Shown here: positions 9,086 through 18,043 of the stretch, piece by piece
Layout: the number at the start of each line of letters is the position of its first letter
Numbering within the stretch: the stretch's first letter is position 1
Assembly (NCBI GenBank): GCA_029781115.1
Contig: JAKOXG010000020.1
Coordinates: 62,001-126,000 of the forward strand
Reading direction: 5' to 3'
From: Candidatus Cloacimonadota bacterium
GTDB taxonomy: Bacteria; Cloacimonadota; Cloacimonadia; Cloacimonadales; Cloacimonadaceae
DNA length: 64,000 bases
The notes under the pieces: generated by a model
The model's input: the letters and a program-made list of their open reading frames with translations, nothing else
Told to the model about the DNA's origin: nothing
Databases searched by the model: none
Made by a program: the position numbers and the translations under genes

Positions 9086-9990
9086 GGTTCAAACCTGTTC
9101 CCAAAGCGCTGACCTACTTTAAGGCCATTTTAGCGACCTTTTTCTGGGCGATCACCTTTATCTGGGTCAAGATCGCCCTGGAGGTCTATCGGCCTTATGA
9201 AATCGTGATTTTGCGCCTTGTGCTGGCCGCAGGCTTGCTCTTCACGATCATGCTGCTCACCCGGCACTGGGAAAAGCCCAAGCCAAGGGACATGCTGCGC
9301 CTGATGTTTGTGGCTTTCTGTGAGCCTTTCATCTACTTTATCGGCGAGACAAACGGCCTCATGTATGTGTCGTCCACCTTGGGCTCTCTGGTGATTTCCA
9401 CCATCCCCTTGGTGACGGCGCTGATGGCTTGGCTGCTGCTCAAGGAAAATATCTCTGGCTGGCTTTTTGCGGGACTCATCGTCTCCTTTGCGGGTGTGGT
9501 GATCATGGCGATGTCTTCCACCGACCTCAGCGGCACGCTCAAGGGCATGCTCTACCTGGGCTTGGCCGTTATCGGCGGCACCTTCTTTGGCATCACTATC
9601 AAGCCGCTTACGCACCGCTACTCCGCCCTCACCATCGTGGGCTGGCAAAACTTCTGGGGCCTTATCTACTTTATTCCCCTGTTCTTATACTTTGACGGTG
9701 CCCACTTTTTCAGCATGCAACACCAGCTTGAACCGCTGCTGGCCATCGTGGGCATGAGCCTTTGCGCCAGCGTGGGTGCCTTTGTGCTCTACACCGGCGT
9801 GATCAGGGAACTGGGCGTGATCAAATCCAACCTCTTTACCAACCTGATCCCGGTCTATACCGTGGTTTTGGCTTATCTCATCCTGGGAGACAAACTGAAC
9901 CTGCGCTCTGCTCTGGGACTGCTGATCACGCTGATCGGCATCGTCGTCTCGCAGGTTCCGGCTATCAGGAAGCTGCGGAGGAGGGCGTGA
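9082..9990 (+). CDS. EamA/DMT-family membrane transporter
   Basis: The 302-residue product is very hydrophobic with about ten membrane segments. It shows the two tandem EamA halves typical of the drug/metabolite transporter superfamily: first half starts ILATFFWAITFIWVKIALE, second half near LYLGLAVIGGTFFGITIKPL. The start is a TTG at 9082 that overlaps the stop of the protease-deiminase gene (TTGA), suggesting translational coupling; no earlier start is possible without running inside that gene, and the next ATG would remove the first helices. The substrate is unknown: the family exports amino acids, metabolites or toxic compounds. An exporter or importer role linked to products of the upstream secreted enzyme is possible but speculative. 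Confidence 0.85.
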   Translation: MRFKPVPKALTYFKAILATFFWAITFIWVKIALEVYRPYEIVILRLVLAAGLLFTIMLLTRHWEKPKPRDMLRLMFVAFCEPFIYFIGETNGLMYVSSTLGSLVISTIPLVTALMAWLLLKENISGWLFAGLIVSFAGVVIMAMSSTDLSGTLKGMLYLGLAVIGGTFFGITIKPLTHRYSALTIVGWQNFWGLIYFIPLFLYFDGAHFFSMQHQLEPLLAIVGMSLCASVGAFVLYTGVIRELGVIKSNLFTNLIPVYTVVLAYLILGDKLNLRSALGLLITLIGIVVSQVPAIRKLRRRA

Positions 9991-10640
9991 TATTTGTGTG
10001 AATTCGTGTAATTCGTGGGGAAACACTTTCTACAGCTGGTCTCGATCCACGAAACAAACCACATCCAGTTCAATATAACCTGCCCCATAATTCATCCATC
10101 CGTGCTAATCCGTGTGTATCCGTGGAAAAACAAAGAGCCCCAGAGCCATCTGGATCACAGCAAGAGCACGCGCATCTCTAAACGAAGCGCAGCTCCTAAC
10201 ACCTAACACCTAGAACCTAACACCTTGCCGGAGGCGTCAGCGACTGACTACTGACGACTGGCAAGGCAGCTTGCAGCCCATTCGTGTTAATTCGTGTAAT
10301 TCGTGGAAAACATCAAACTGCGTTTGATTGCGGCGGTATGGCAACCTCCGGCTACAAAATGGTCGGTTCAGCGACCGACCCTACATCCCATAATTCGTGC
10401 AATTCGTGGGAAAACACTTTCTGTAGCTGGTCTCGATCCACGAAACAAACCACATCCAGTTCAATATGTCCTGCCCCATAATTCATCCATCCGTGCCAAT
10501 CCGTGTAATCCGTGGAAAAACAAGAAAGCCCCAGAGCCATCTGGATCACAAGCGACCATACTGGAGCACGCATATCCCTGAAGCCAGCGGTCGCAATCGC
10601 TTTGCTCTCGACATCCCCGCTCGCAGGTGTGGACTGCAAT
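9991..10640. repeat. Mosaic of short intergenic repeat modules
   Basis: No gene is seen here. The stretch is assembled from modules that recur elsewhere in the window. One is ATTCGTG(T/C)AATTCGTGG (9998, 10282, 10392), with ATCCGTG variants. Another is the block CTGGTCTCGATCCACGAAAC (10038 and 10428). A third is CATCAAACTGCGTTTGATTG (10309) followed by GCGGCGGT...CCGGCTAC. The fourth is the hairpin GGTCGGTTCAGCGACCGACC plus CTAC (10363). The last two are strings of ACACCTAACACCTAGAACC and GACTACTGACGACTGGC. The same material occurs inverted at 18896-19260. Many modules form perfect hairpins. Confidence 0.8.
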
Positions 10641-10665
10641 TTCTTATCCCGACCGCACTTTGTGC

Positions 10666-10695
10666 TTGACAAATACATCAAATGTAAATTACATA
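10666..10695 (+). promoter_or_regulatory. Probable promoter with overlapping palindrome for the AAA/Toprim pair
   Basis: TTGACA (10666-10671) lies 17-18 bp from TTACAT/TACATA (10689-10695). The -10 region overlaps a perfect 13-bp palindrome ATGTAA-A-TTACAT (10682-10694), which could be an operator. The ATG of the AAA gene is about 77 bp downstream. Confidence 0.55.
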
Positions 10696-10771
10696 CATCC
10701 ACTAATCAATTGGATGTTAGGAGTTTTAACCACATGGAAAGCGCGCAGCTTGCCATGGTGGAAAGGAGAAC

Positions 10772-11905
10772 ATGATGTTAAAAAGAATGTATGTAAACAA
10801 TTACAGATGCTTGGTCAATTTTGAGATTGAGTTTGACGCCATGACGCTGCTCTTGGGCAGGAATGGCAGCGGGAAAACCAGCATCTTGGATATTCTTTAC
10901 GGCATCAGAAGGATGATAATATTTGGCGAAAGAGCGGGCGAGGTCTTCTCACTGGACGATATGACAGCTTGGGTTGACTACAAAAGGCAGACCTTCGAGC
11001 TATCAGTTAAGGACAACGACGATTTGTATGATTACAGGTTAGTGTTAGAATACAATGAGAAAGAAAGACGAATGCAAATCGATTCCGAGAGCCTAAGTCA
11101 TAATAATAACCCATTGTTTGAGTTTATGGACGGGGTAGTTATTGTACACTACGATTCCCAACCCAGATTAAACTATCCTTTTGATCCTACCAGGTCGGCA
11201 CTTATTATTGTAGCAGATATTAATGGTAGTGATAGAATCGCTTGGTTTAGAAGGTGGTTCGGTGGTCTCTTTGTCCTGGGCATTCAACCCAAAAGTATGG
11301 TTGCTACATCTGAATCCGAATCCCCTTGGTTAAGCATTGAGGGCACGAATTTTGTCTCTTGGTATAGATACATTTCCCAAGAATATCAGGACATGATTCC
11401 GGAGCTATTCAAAAACCTCAGAGATTCTATACCCGGCTTCGATTCCTTCAGGCTGGAAACAGTTGGCGATAGCAAAAGACTGAAAGTGGGGTTTAAGAGC
11501 GAAGAAAATCCACAGAAAACACGTTTCTTCGATTTCGACCGTATCTCGGATGGGGAAAGAGCATTAATTGTATTGTACACGTTGATCATTGGCTTGAAAT
11601 ACATGGACATCACTTTGGTGCTTGATGAGCCGGTTAATTTTGTCGCCTTGGCTGAAATCCAACCCTGGCTTTTTGAACTCAGCGATACTTGTGGTTATAG
11701 GGACCCACAAGATCACAGCCGTGGCATTGCCCAGACTATTATTGCCAGCCATCATCCAGAGCTCATGGACTATTTTGTGGTAGAAAGGTCAAAGTTTATT
11801 TACAGAGAACCACTGGGGGCAACCCGAGTAATGCCGCCGCCAACGAACTTTGAAGGTGGCTTGAGACTTTCACAGGTTATTGCACGAGGTTGGGAGCATG
11901 AGTAG
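10772..11905 (+). CDS. AAA-family (OLD/RecF-like) ATPase, probable defence system component
   Basis: This 377-residue protein has the fold of SMC/ABC-like AAA ATPases found in overcoming-lysogenization-defect (OLD) and related defence proteins. The N-terminus MLKRMYVNNYRCLVNFEIEF leads to a Walker A motif GRNGSGKT (29-36). A signature-like SDGERA lies near residue 260, Walker B LVLDEP near 282-287, and a switch histidine in ASHHPE near 326-331. AAGGAG precedes the ATGATG start. Its stop overlaps the start of the Toprim-like gene by 8 bp, so the pair is co-translated. The pairing of an AAA ATPase with a separate Toprim-type nuclease resembles AbiL and PARIS (AriA/AriB) systems, in which the ATPase senses phage and releases the effector. 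The exact family is not settled. The locus is AT-richer than its neighbours and flanked by repeats, suggesting acquisition. Confidence 0.85.
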   Translation: MMLKRMYVNNYRCLVNFEIEFDAMTLLLGRNGSGKTSILDILYGIRRMIIFGERAGEVFSLDDMTAWVDYKRQTFELSVKDNDDLYDYRLVLEYNEKERRMQIDSESLSHNNNPLFEFMDGVVIVHYDSQPRLNYPFDPTRSALIIVADINGSDRIAWFRRWFGGLFVLGIQPKSMVATSESESPWLSIEGTNFVSWYRYISQEYQDMIPELFKNLRDSIPGFDSFRLETVGDSKRLKVGFKSEENPQKTRFFDFDRISDGERALIVLYTLIIGLKYMDITLVLDEPVNFVALAEIQPWLFELSDTCGYRDPQDHSRGIAQTIIASHHPELMDYFVVERSKFIYREPLGATRVMPPPTNFEGGLRLSQVIARGWEHE

Positions 11906-12443
11906 TAGAAAGGCAAAACTCGTGATTATTTGTGAAGATGCACAACAGGGATACTTCGCAAGAAGGTTTTTTTATAGCATGAGGTGGGGGAAAAGTCAGG
12001 TGCGCATTGAATTTCGTCCCTCAGGTAGTGGCTCAGGTGAGCAATGGGTCAGAGAAGTGTATGCTGAGGAACTGAAGAGTTATCGGAAAAGCCATGTTAA
12101 TCGTGCCCTTGTGGCGATTGTTGATGGAGATATGCTGGGGGTTCGTGGAAGGATGCAGCAATTTGAACGCAGGTGCGAAGAAGCGAGAATCCAGCCCAGA
12201 CACGAGAAAGAAAGAGTGGCGATTATCGTGCCAACACGCAACATAGAGACTTGGATCGAATATTTGAAAGGAAATCCAGTGGACGAAACAACCCGCTATC
12301 CAAAGCTGCAATATGAGAGCGAATGTCAGCCATCTGTGGATAGGCTTGTGGAGTATTGCAGGTCGACAGGTTTGCCAGAGGATGCACCAGAATCACTGCA
12401 CATGGCATGCAAGGAATACCGTGATAGGCTAAGTCAACTTTGA
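11898..12443 (+). CDS. Toprim/RloB-like nuclease, partner of the AAA ATPase
   Basis: The 181-residue product starts at the ATG at 11898, eight bases inside the ATPase gene, with GAGGTTGGGA as ribosome site. It has the layout of small Toprim-type proteins: LVIICED near residues 8-14 supplies the leading Glu, AIVDGDM near 73-79 supplies the Asp-x-Asp pair (D76, D78), and PTRNIETWIEYL (112-123) matches the conserved Arg/Glu-Trp segment seen in RloB and DUF4276/DUF4435-type proteins. By analogy it would be the toxic nuclease of a two-gene abortive infection system controlled by the upstream ATPase. RloB-like versus AriB-like cannot be decided by eye. A fuller name is not justified. Confidence 0.7.
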   Translation: MSSRKAKLVIICEDAQQGYFARRFFYSMRWGKSQVRIEFRPSGSGSGEQWVREVYAEELKSYRKSHVNRALVAIVDGDMLGVRGRMQQFERRCEEARIQPRHEKERVAIIVPTRNIETWIEYLKGNPVDETTRYPKLQYESECQPSVDRLVEYCRSTGLPEDAPESLHMACKEYRDRLSQL

Positions 12444-12519
12444 CTCCTGATGACTTGAAGCTCTACAACGAGGGGATACCTCATGGACGGACATATCTGG
12501 TATAGCTGATGGGTCGTGC

Positions 12520-13143
12520 TTAATCTTGAAATGCAAAGCCGAGTTTACTTCGAGCTATTTTAACGAATTCAACGTACGCCTCAATAAATTGATCTCGATA
12601 AGCATAAATCATGTTGAGTACCTGTTGGTAGTTCTCATAATCTTCATTTTTCCTTTCAAGGGGAATTTCGTATAAATCAGGCCTACCGTTTTTGGGGAAT
12701 GTGTTAGCTGAGAGTTCGTTGGCAAATGTCTGCGCATATGTTAGCAATGAGTCTAAGGCTCTATTGATGTCCGCATCGAAGAAAGAATGGTCAGGCAACT
12801 TCCATACATTTGTTAATTGATCTAGTAGTTCAAAAATACTTGCATAGAATATCCTTCCAGATGCCATTCTAATCACCTGAATTGTGCCCCTAGGGGGGAA
12901 TTCGTCGAGGAACTTGCTCAACAGCTTCGAGTCTGCGTGGATTTCTCTATCTCTCTTGTTTATTAACTCATTCTGCTCTAATATCAGGTTGTTTTTGAAT
13001 TCCTCAAGAGCTCTATCGTATCCATGTTTGGTTCGTTGCTCAATCTCGGTTCCAAGCCACTGTTTGATGATAAAAAAGAGCAGCACTCCCGCAACACTCG
13101 AACCTGCGATACATGATAACGAATTGTAAAAGAAATCTTTCAT
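12520..13143 (-). CDS. Hypothetical membrane-anchored helical protein
   Basis: The 207-residue product begins with one membrane helix (about residues 8-27, CIAGSSVAGVLLFFIIKQWL) followed by charged, largely helical sequence, including a coiled-coil-like stretch at about 33-75 (RALEEFKNNLILEQNELINK). No catalytic motif is recognised. It is convergent to the AAA/Toprim pair, 76 bp away, and shares its AT-rich character, so it probably arrived with that locus. Single-helix anchored proteins with helical cytoplasmic domains are common beside defence genes, but a role in defence is only a guess. Confidence 0.65.
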   Translation of the reverse strand: MKDFFYNSLSCIAGSSVAGVLLFFIIKQWLGTEIEQRTKHGYDRALEEFKNNLILEQNELINKRDREIHADSKLLSKFLDEFPPRGTIQVIRMASGRIFYASIFELLDQLTNVWKLPDHSFFDADINRALDSLLTYAQTFANELSANTFPKNGRPDLYEIPLERKNEDYENYQQVLNMIYAYRDQFIEAYVEFVKIARSKLGFAFQD

Positions 13144-13849
13144 GTCTGTACCTCACATACATCGTTTAAAATGTCTGGTGTTTTCTGCACCTTTTAATAC
13201 AGGTTCCCAAGATAAAAGTAACCCCATGATACACTCTAATCTCCCATGCTGATGGCCGCTTGGCTTTCATAACGAGCTCCTTGCAAAGCAAAATCACTTG
13301 GTAATCCCACAAAAGTAAGAAAAAAAGGGATCGTGTTGTATCGGGACTAATGTAAAAAGTAGGGTATTCTGTCAATGGCTTTGTTGGTTGGGGCTTTTGG
13401 GTAGTAATTTGTGGGTCTACTCACAGAGCCTCTTTTCTTGGTATTTTACTATCCGCCGAATGGGGTTAATATTTAACCGATTTGTATAGCTATTCCTGTC
13501 AGGCGGTTACGGGTTTTATTTTGTGGATTTTTTTCGTCAGAGTGAGATCGTCAGTGTATATTATAGAGGGAGGCCTTCGGCCAGGTGTTAGGTTTTAGGT
13601 GTTAGAGCTGATGCTGGTTTCGGGGATGCAGCCGACTGCGTCGGTAAGAGGGAGTGAGGGAGAGTGCGAGAGAGGGAGAGAAAACTGACGTTGGTCTCGG
13701 GGTGCCTTCGGCAAGTAGTTGGTTGTAGGGTGATAATTGCCGATTCAGCATCCCATTGCAGAAAAGCCTTGCCTTATTTTGCGCTTCCAATAATGTGACA
13801 CCAAATTAACAGACCCGCCTTACTATTTGGTGAGTTCACAGGAGTTTTA
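13144..13849. other. Intergenic region before rnfC
   Basis: This 706-bp stretch has no convincing gene. It holds AT-rich DNA, the module GGTGTTAGGTTTTAGGTG (13584), and at 13631-13690 a purine-rich block (AAGAGGGAGTGAGGGAGAG...) flanked by GCCGACTGCGTCGG. The block resembles the core of the small element found in the CRISPR array at 59253-59324. A promoter for the rnf operon must lie in or before this stretch but I cannot point to it. Confidence 0.5.
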
Positions 13850-15181
13850 ATGAGGTTAAAGACTTTTGTTGGCGGCGTTCATCCACCGGACAACAAGCAC
13901 AGAACTGCCGCCCTCCCAATCGAGGACATGGCAGTCCCGACCCAAGTGGTCATCCACATGTCCCAACACATTGGTGCCCCCTCCAAGCCTGTAGTTGCCG
14001 TGGGTGACGAGGTGAAGGTTGGCCAATTGATAGCCGAAGCTACCGGCTTTGTTTCCAATCCTCAGCATGCTTCCATCAGTGGCAAAGTCACCAAGATTGA
14101 CAGGTTTTTGCATCCCACCGGCAGCATGAGCCAAGCGATACAGATCACTTCTGACGGCAAAGACGAGTGGCTGGAATTTGCCGATGATGCAGACTACATG
14201 AATCTTTCTGCGGAGCAGATGAAGGAGCGCGTGAAGGCTGCCGGCATCTGCGGTATGGGTGGAGCCGGTTTCCCCAGCTTTGTAAAGTTGTCGCCGCCTG
14301 CGGATAAGCCGATTGATACCGTGATCTTGAACGGCGTGGAATGCGAGCCCTATCTCACGAGCGATCACCGTTTGATGTTGGAAAAAGGTGAAGATATCAT
14401 CCAAGGCCTGAAGCTGATCATGAAAATGGTGGGAGCTCAGCGCGGGATGATCGGCATTGAGGCAAACAAGCCGGATGCCATCGACGTGATGACCAAGCTC
14501 TGCGCCAAAGAGTCTGCTCTCAGCGTGGTGCCCTTGCAGCTTCGCTATCCGCAGGGAGCGGAAAAGCAGCTCATCTATGCGGCTACCAAGCGTAAAGTTC
14601 CCAATGCCGGCGGGCTTCCTGCCGCGGTGGGAGTGATCGTGCAAAATGTGGGCACCGCCTATGCCATCTATGAAGCGATCCGCTATCAAAAGCCATTGAT
14701 AGAGCGCATCATCACCGTTACCGGCAGCGTGGTGAAGCAGCCCAAAAACCTGCGTGTGCGCATCGGAACTCCTTTCCAGGAGCTGGTAGATGCCTGTGAT
14801 GGACTCAACCAAGAGCCGGGCAAATACATCTGCGGCGGGCCGATGATGGGCTTTGCCATTCCTTCTTTGGAAGCATCCGTGGGTAAAGGCTCTTCCGGAC
14901 TGGTGATTTTGGATAAAAAGGAAGCAGCGGATATCGAAGAGCGGGATTGCCTGCGTTGCGCCAGGTGTATAGACGTTTGCCCGATGAATATCATGCCCTC
15001 GCTGATCGTCTCTTATATGAAGGTTGGCGACTTGGACAATGCCGTGAAGATGGGCTTGAATGACTGCATCAAATGCGGCAGTTGCGCCTATGTATGCCCG
15101 GCGCATATCCGCCTGGTGCAATGGATAGACACCGGCAAGCTGGCTTGGGCTGAAGCTCAACGCAAGAATAAGGATGCCTGA
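13850..15181 (+). CDS. rnfC: Electron transport complex subunit RnfC
   Basis: RnfC is the soluble NADH-binding subunit of the Rnf complex, which couples electron transfer between ferredoxin and NAD to ion pumping. The 443-residue protein has the N-terminal RnfC barrel-sandwich region (1-110) and the flavin/NADH-binding glycine motif GMGGAGFPS (135-143). Two [4Fe-4S] motifs follow near the C-terminus: C367-x2-C-x2-C-x3-CP and C406-x2-C-x2-C-x3-CP. Length and order match the short RnfC type without the long alanine-rich tail. TTCACAGGAG precedes the ATG. It opens a six-gene operon in the order CDGEAB, with RnfD starting two bases after its stop. Confidence 0.97.
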   Translation: MRLKTFVGGVHPPDNKHRTAALPIEDMAVPTQVVIHMSQHIGAPSKPVVAVGDEVKVGQLIAEATGFVSNPQHASISGKVTKIDRFLHPTGSMSQAIQITSDGKDEWLEFADDADYMNLSAEQMKERVKAAGICGMGGAGFPSFVKLSPPADKPIDTVILNGVECEPYLTSDHRLMLEKGEDIIQGLKLIMKMVGAQRGMIGIEANKPDAIDVMTKLCAKESALSVVPLQLRYPQGAEKQLIYAATKRKVPNAGGLPAAVGVIVQNVGTAYAIYEAIRYQKPLIERIITVTGSVVKQPKNLRVRIGTPFQELVDACDGLNQEPGKYICGGPMMGFAIPSLEASVGKGSSGLVILDKKEAADIEERDCLRCARCIDVCPMNIMPSLIVSYMKVGDLDNAVKMGLNDCIKCGSCAYVCPAHIRLVQWIDTGKLAWAEAQRKNKDA

Positions 15182-15183
15182 TT

Positions 15184-16287
15184 ATGAAAGATAAAGTTTT
15201 AGTATCACCGGCACCGCACATCCACGATGCCACAAACATCCCCAATGTGATGTGGAATGTAGTGCTGGCCTTGGTTCCGGCTTTGATTGCCTCCGTGTAT
15301 TACTGGGGTTTCAGAGCTCTGTTTCTCTCGCTTTTGGGTGCGATTACAGCAGTATGCACCGAGGCTTTGATCCAATACCTGCGCAAAGTGCCCATCCGCG
15401 TCTCCGATGGCAGCGCATTTTTGACGGGGCTGCTGCTGGCTTTCAATCTCAACGTGAATGCGCCCTGGTGGATGCCCGTTGTGGGCGCTGCATTTGCCAT
15501 CACGATCGGCAAACAGGTGTTTGGCGGTTTGGGCAATAACCCCGTGAACCCTGCGCTGTTGGGACGTGCTTTCCTGCTTGCTTCCTGGCCTACTCTGATG
15601 ACCGGAGGCTGGGAGGCGACGCGCTTCGGCTCCGTGAATGGCATCTCCAACCTCAGCCTGATCTCTGATCAGCTGCAGACCATCGCTCCCAAGGCGCATG
15701 CGTTGGTCACCTCCGCCACTCCGCTCAATATCGCACACACGCTCAGGGACACCAGCTTTGTGAATACTTTCACGCAGAGTCCGGCGTTGAATACCGATAT
15801 TGCCAACAAGATCTTCATCAGCCTCACAGATGGCAGCACGCTGCAGAATCTGTTTTGGGGCAATGTGGCTGGTTGCATCGGCGAAGTGAGCGTATTTGCG
15901 CTGCTTTTGGGTGCGGCGTGGCTGCTGTGGAAGAATATCATTGAGTGGCGCATCCCTCTGTTTTATTTGGGCACTGTTGCCGTGCTCACCTTCATCTTTG
16001 GTGGCATCCCCGGCAGCGGCACCTCATTCTCACTGCCCATCTTTCATCTCTTCAGTGGTGGGCTGATTTTGGGTGCATTCTTCATGGCTACAGATTATAC
16101 CACCACACCGCTTACCAAAAAGGGTCGCATCATCTTTGGTATCGGCTGTGGCGTCCTTACCGTGGTGATCAGGATGGTGGGCGGCTATCCGGAAGGAGTG
16201 AGCTATTCCATCCTGCTGATGAACGTCTTTACACCACTAATCGACATGGTTACCATGCCAAAAGCTTTCGGGAAGGTGAAAAAATGA
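15184..16287 (+). CDS. rnfD: Electron transport complex subunit RnfD
   Basis: RnfD is a polytopic inner-membrane flavoprotein subunit of Rnf, homologous to NqrB. The 367-residue product begins SPAPHIHDATNIPNVMWNVV, the usual N-terminus of the family, and has many hydrophobic helices. Conserved segments include QVFGGLGNNPVNPALLGRAF (about 117-136), FGGIPGSGTSFSLPIFHLFS and FMATDYTTTPLT. The last part ends with the YPEGVSYSILLMN motif typical of RnfD. Its TGA overlaps the ATG of rnfG (ATGA), indicating coupled translation. Confidence 0.97.
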   Translation: MKDKVLVSPAPHIHDATNIPNVMWNVVLALVPALIASVYYWGFRALFLSLLGAITAVCTEALIQYLRKVPIRVSDGSAFLTGLLLAFNLNVNAPWWMPVVGAAFAITIGKQVFGGLGNNPVNPALLGRAFLLASWPTLMTGGWEATRFGSVNGISNLSLISDQLQTIAPKAHALVTSATPLNIAHTLRDTSFVNTFTQSPALNTDIANKIFISLTDGSTLQNLFWGNVAGCIGEVSVFALLLGAAWLLWKNIIEWRIPLFYLGTVAVLTFIFGGIPGSGTSFSLPIFHLFSGGLILGAFFMATDYTTTPLTKKGRIIFGIGCGVLTVVIRMVGGYPEGVSYSILLMNVFTPLIDMVTMPKAFGKVKK

Positions 16288-16844
16288 AATACTATCTCCA
16301 ACTTGGCGTCATACTCATGGTCTTCTGCGTGATCGCCACCGGTATCCTGGCCTATGTGAACAGCGTTACCGAACCCAAAATAGAGACCCTCAAAGCGGAA
16401 GAAGCAGTCAAGAGCAGAGAAGAGCTGATCCCGGGTTGTGATTTTGAAGAAGTGAAACTGCGTGATGACTTCAGCTACTTTATCGCTACGGATAGAGAAA
16501 CCAAGGAGCTGAAGGGATATACCTTTACGTCTCAAAAGAAGGGATATGGCAGCACTATCAAGACTATGGCTGGTTTGGATCCGGAATTCCGGGTCATCGG
16601 CATCAAGATCATCGATCAAAGCGAAACTCCCGGCTTGGGCGCAAACTGCACCAAGGAGAGCTTTACCTCGCAATTTGCGGGCAAAACGCCGGAGCAATTG
16701 GTGGTGGATAAGGACGGAGGGCCAATCAAGAGCCTTTCCGGCGCAACCATTACCTCCAGAGCTATAGCCTCTTCACTCAAGGAAGAGATCGAAGCCATCA
16801 AGGCTGATCTGGACAAGAAACAGGAACAGGAGGTGGCAGAGTGA
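16284..16844 (+). CDS. rnfG: Electron transport complex subunit RnfG
   Basis: RnfG is the single-pass periplasmic subunit carrying covalent FMN. The 186-residue protein has an N-terminal membrane helix (about 5-27), the family segment KGYTFTSQKKGYGSTIKTM, the GIKIIDQSETPGLGA stretch, and the flavinylation motif SGAT at 152-155, where Thr155 is the expected FMN attachment site. The start ATG overlaps the rnfD stop; the gene is also open further upstream in frame but that sequence overlaps RnfD and lacks the expected N-terminus. Its stop overlaps the GTG start of rnfE. Confidence 0.96.
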   Translation: MKYYLQLGVILMVFCVIATGILAYVNSVTEPKIETLKAEEAVKSREELIPGCDFEEVKLRDDFSYFIATDRETKELKGYTFTSQKKGYGSTIKTMAGLDPEFRVIGIKIIDQSETPGLGANCTKESFTSQFAGKTPEQLVVDKDGGPIKSLSGATITSRAIASSLKEEIEAIKADLDKKQEQEVAE

Positions 16845-17434
16845 GATTCTTCTCCGAGATTACCAAAGGATTGATCAAAGAAAACCCGATGTTTGTGCTG
16901 GTGTTGGGAACCTGTCCCACCTTGGCTGTTTCCACCTCCGTGATCAATGCGCTGGGTATGGGAGCGGCGGTGACTTTCGTGCTGATCTGCTCCAATATCA
17001 TCATTTCGCTGATCAAAAACATCGTGCCTTCCAGCATCCGCATCCCCATCTACATTGTGGTGATCGCAGCTTTTGTGAGTGTGGTGGATATGACTATGGC
17101 GGCTTTCCTGCCCGATCTGCACAAGGCATTAGGTATCTTCATACCGCTGATTGTGGTCAACTGCATCATATTGGGCCGCGCCGAAGCTTTTGCCAGCAAA
17201 AACAACGTGCTTTATTCCCTGGCGGATGGCATAGGAATGGGGCTGGGTGCTACATTAGCTCTCACCATTGTTGCCACTATCAGAGAGATCTTGGGCAGCG
17301 GCACCTGGCTGGGAATAAGAGTGATGCCCAACAGCTATGAGCCGATGTTAGTGGCCATTTTGGCACCGGGAGCCTTCTTTACCTTGGGCTTTTTGATGGC
17401 CTTGATGAATAGACTTAAGGAGAAAAGAGCATGA
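16841..17434 (+). CDS. rnfE: Electron transport complex subunit RnfE
   Basis: RnfE is one of the two paired six-helix membrane subunits (with RnfA) that hold an intramembrane iron-sulfur centre. The 197-residue product starts at a GTG that overlaps the rnfG stop. It shows the family sequence KGLIKENPMFVLVLGTCPTL with a conserved Cys, and VNCIILGRAEAFASKNNVLY with the second conserved Cys. Six hydrophobic segments are visible. The stop overlaps the rnfA start (ATGA). Confidence 0.97.
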   Translation: MRFFSEITKGLIKENPMFVLVLGTCPTLAVSTSVINALGMGAAVTFVLICSNIIISLIKNIVPSSIRIPIYIVVIAAFVSVVDMTMAAFLPDLHKALGIFIPLIVVNCIILGRAEAFASKNNVLYSLADGIGMGLGATLALTIVATIREILGSGTWLGIRVMPNSYEPMLVAILAPGAFFTLGFLMALMNRLKEKRA

Positions 17435-18033
17435 CTTATATCGGCGAAATATTCGTGATGGCGATGTCCGCCATCTTCATCCAAAACTTCCTGCTCTCAC
17501 GCTTTTTGGGCTTGTGTCCCTTCTTGGGCGTTTCCACCAGGATAGATTCTGCATTTGGGATGGGTATGGCCGTGATCTTTGTGATGACGCTTACCTCCAG
17601 TATCACCTATTTGATAAACGTCTATCTGCTGGCAGCTTATCCATATCTGCAGACCATTGCCTTCATCCTCACCATCGCCGCTTTGGTGCAATTTGTGGAG
17701 ATGGTGATCCAGAAAAATGCGCCTGCACTCTATAAGTCACTGGGCGTCTATCTGCCGCTGATCACCACCAACTGCGCCGTGCTGGGTGTGGCTCTCCTCA
17801 ATACAACCGCCGTGCGTTCGGATGGCGTGACACCCTACAACTTCCTGGATAGCACGCTCAACGGCTTCTTCAGCGGAGTGGGCTTTACAACCGTGCTTTT
17901 GGCAATGGCGGGGATACGGCAACGCCTGGGCTTGGTGAAGCTGCCCAAATATATGAGGGGCATGCCCATAGCTCTGATCCTGGCCGGCACCATGGCTCTG
18001 GCTTTCTATGGCTTTATGGGATTCAAGCTCTAA
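17431..18033 (+). CDS. rnfA: Electron transport complex subunit RnfA
   Basis: RnfA is the partner of RnfE in the membrane core. The 200-residue product contains FIQNFLLSRFLGLCPFLGVS near the N-terminus and LGVYLPLITTNCAVLGVALL in the middle, each with its conserved cysteine, and six membrane helices. Start and stop spacing within the operon are tight: it overlaps rnfE by four bases and precedes rnfB by ten bases. Confidence 0.97.
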   Translation: MTYIGEIFVMAMSAIFIQNFLLSRFLGLCPFLGVSTRIDSAFGMGMAVIFVMTLTSSITYLINVYLLAAYPYLQTIAFILTIAALVQFVEMVIQKNAPALYKSLGVYLPLITTNCAVLGVALLNTTAVRSDGVTPYNFLDSTLNGFFSGVGFTTVLLAMAGIRQRLGLVKLPKYMRGMPIALILAGTMALAFYGFMGFKL

Positions 18034-18043
18034 GGATGTGATC

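Noticed and set aside
9991-10771. Small frames (60-115 codons) in the repeat mosaic
   Set aside because: Their sequences are translations of the dispersed modules and recur in other frames at other sites.
13856-15160. A 434-codon minus-strand frame opposite rnfC
   Set aside because: It mirrors a well-conserved gene in a codon-biased region and shows a His/Gln-rich composition typical of antisense shadows.
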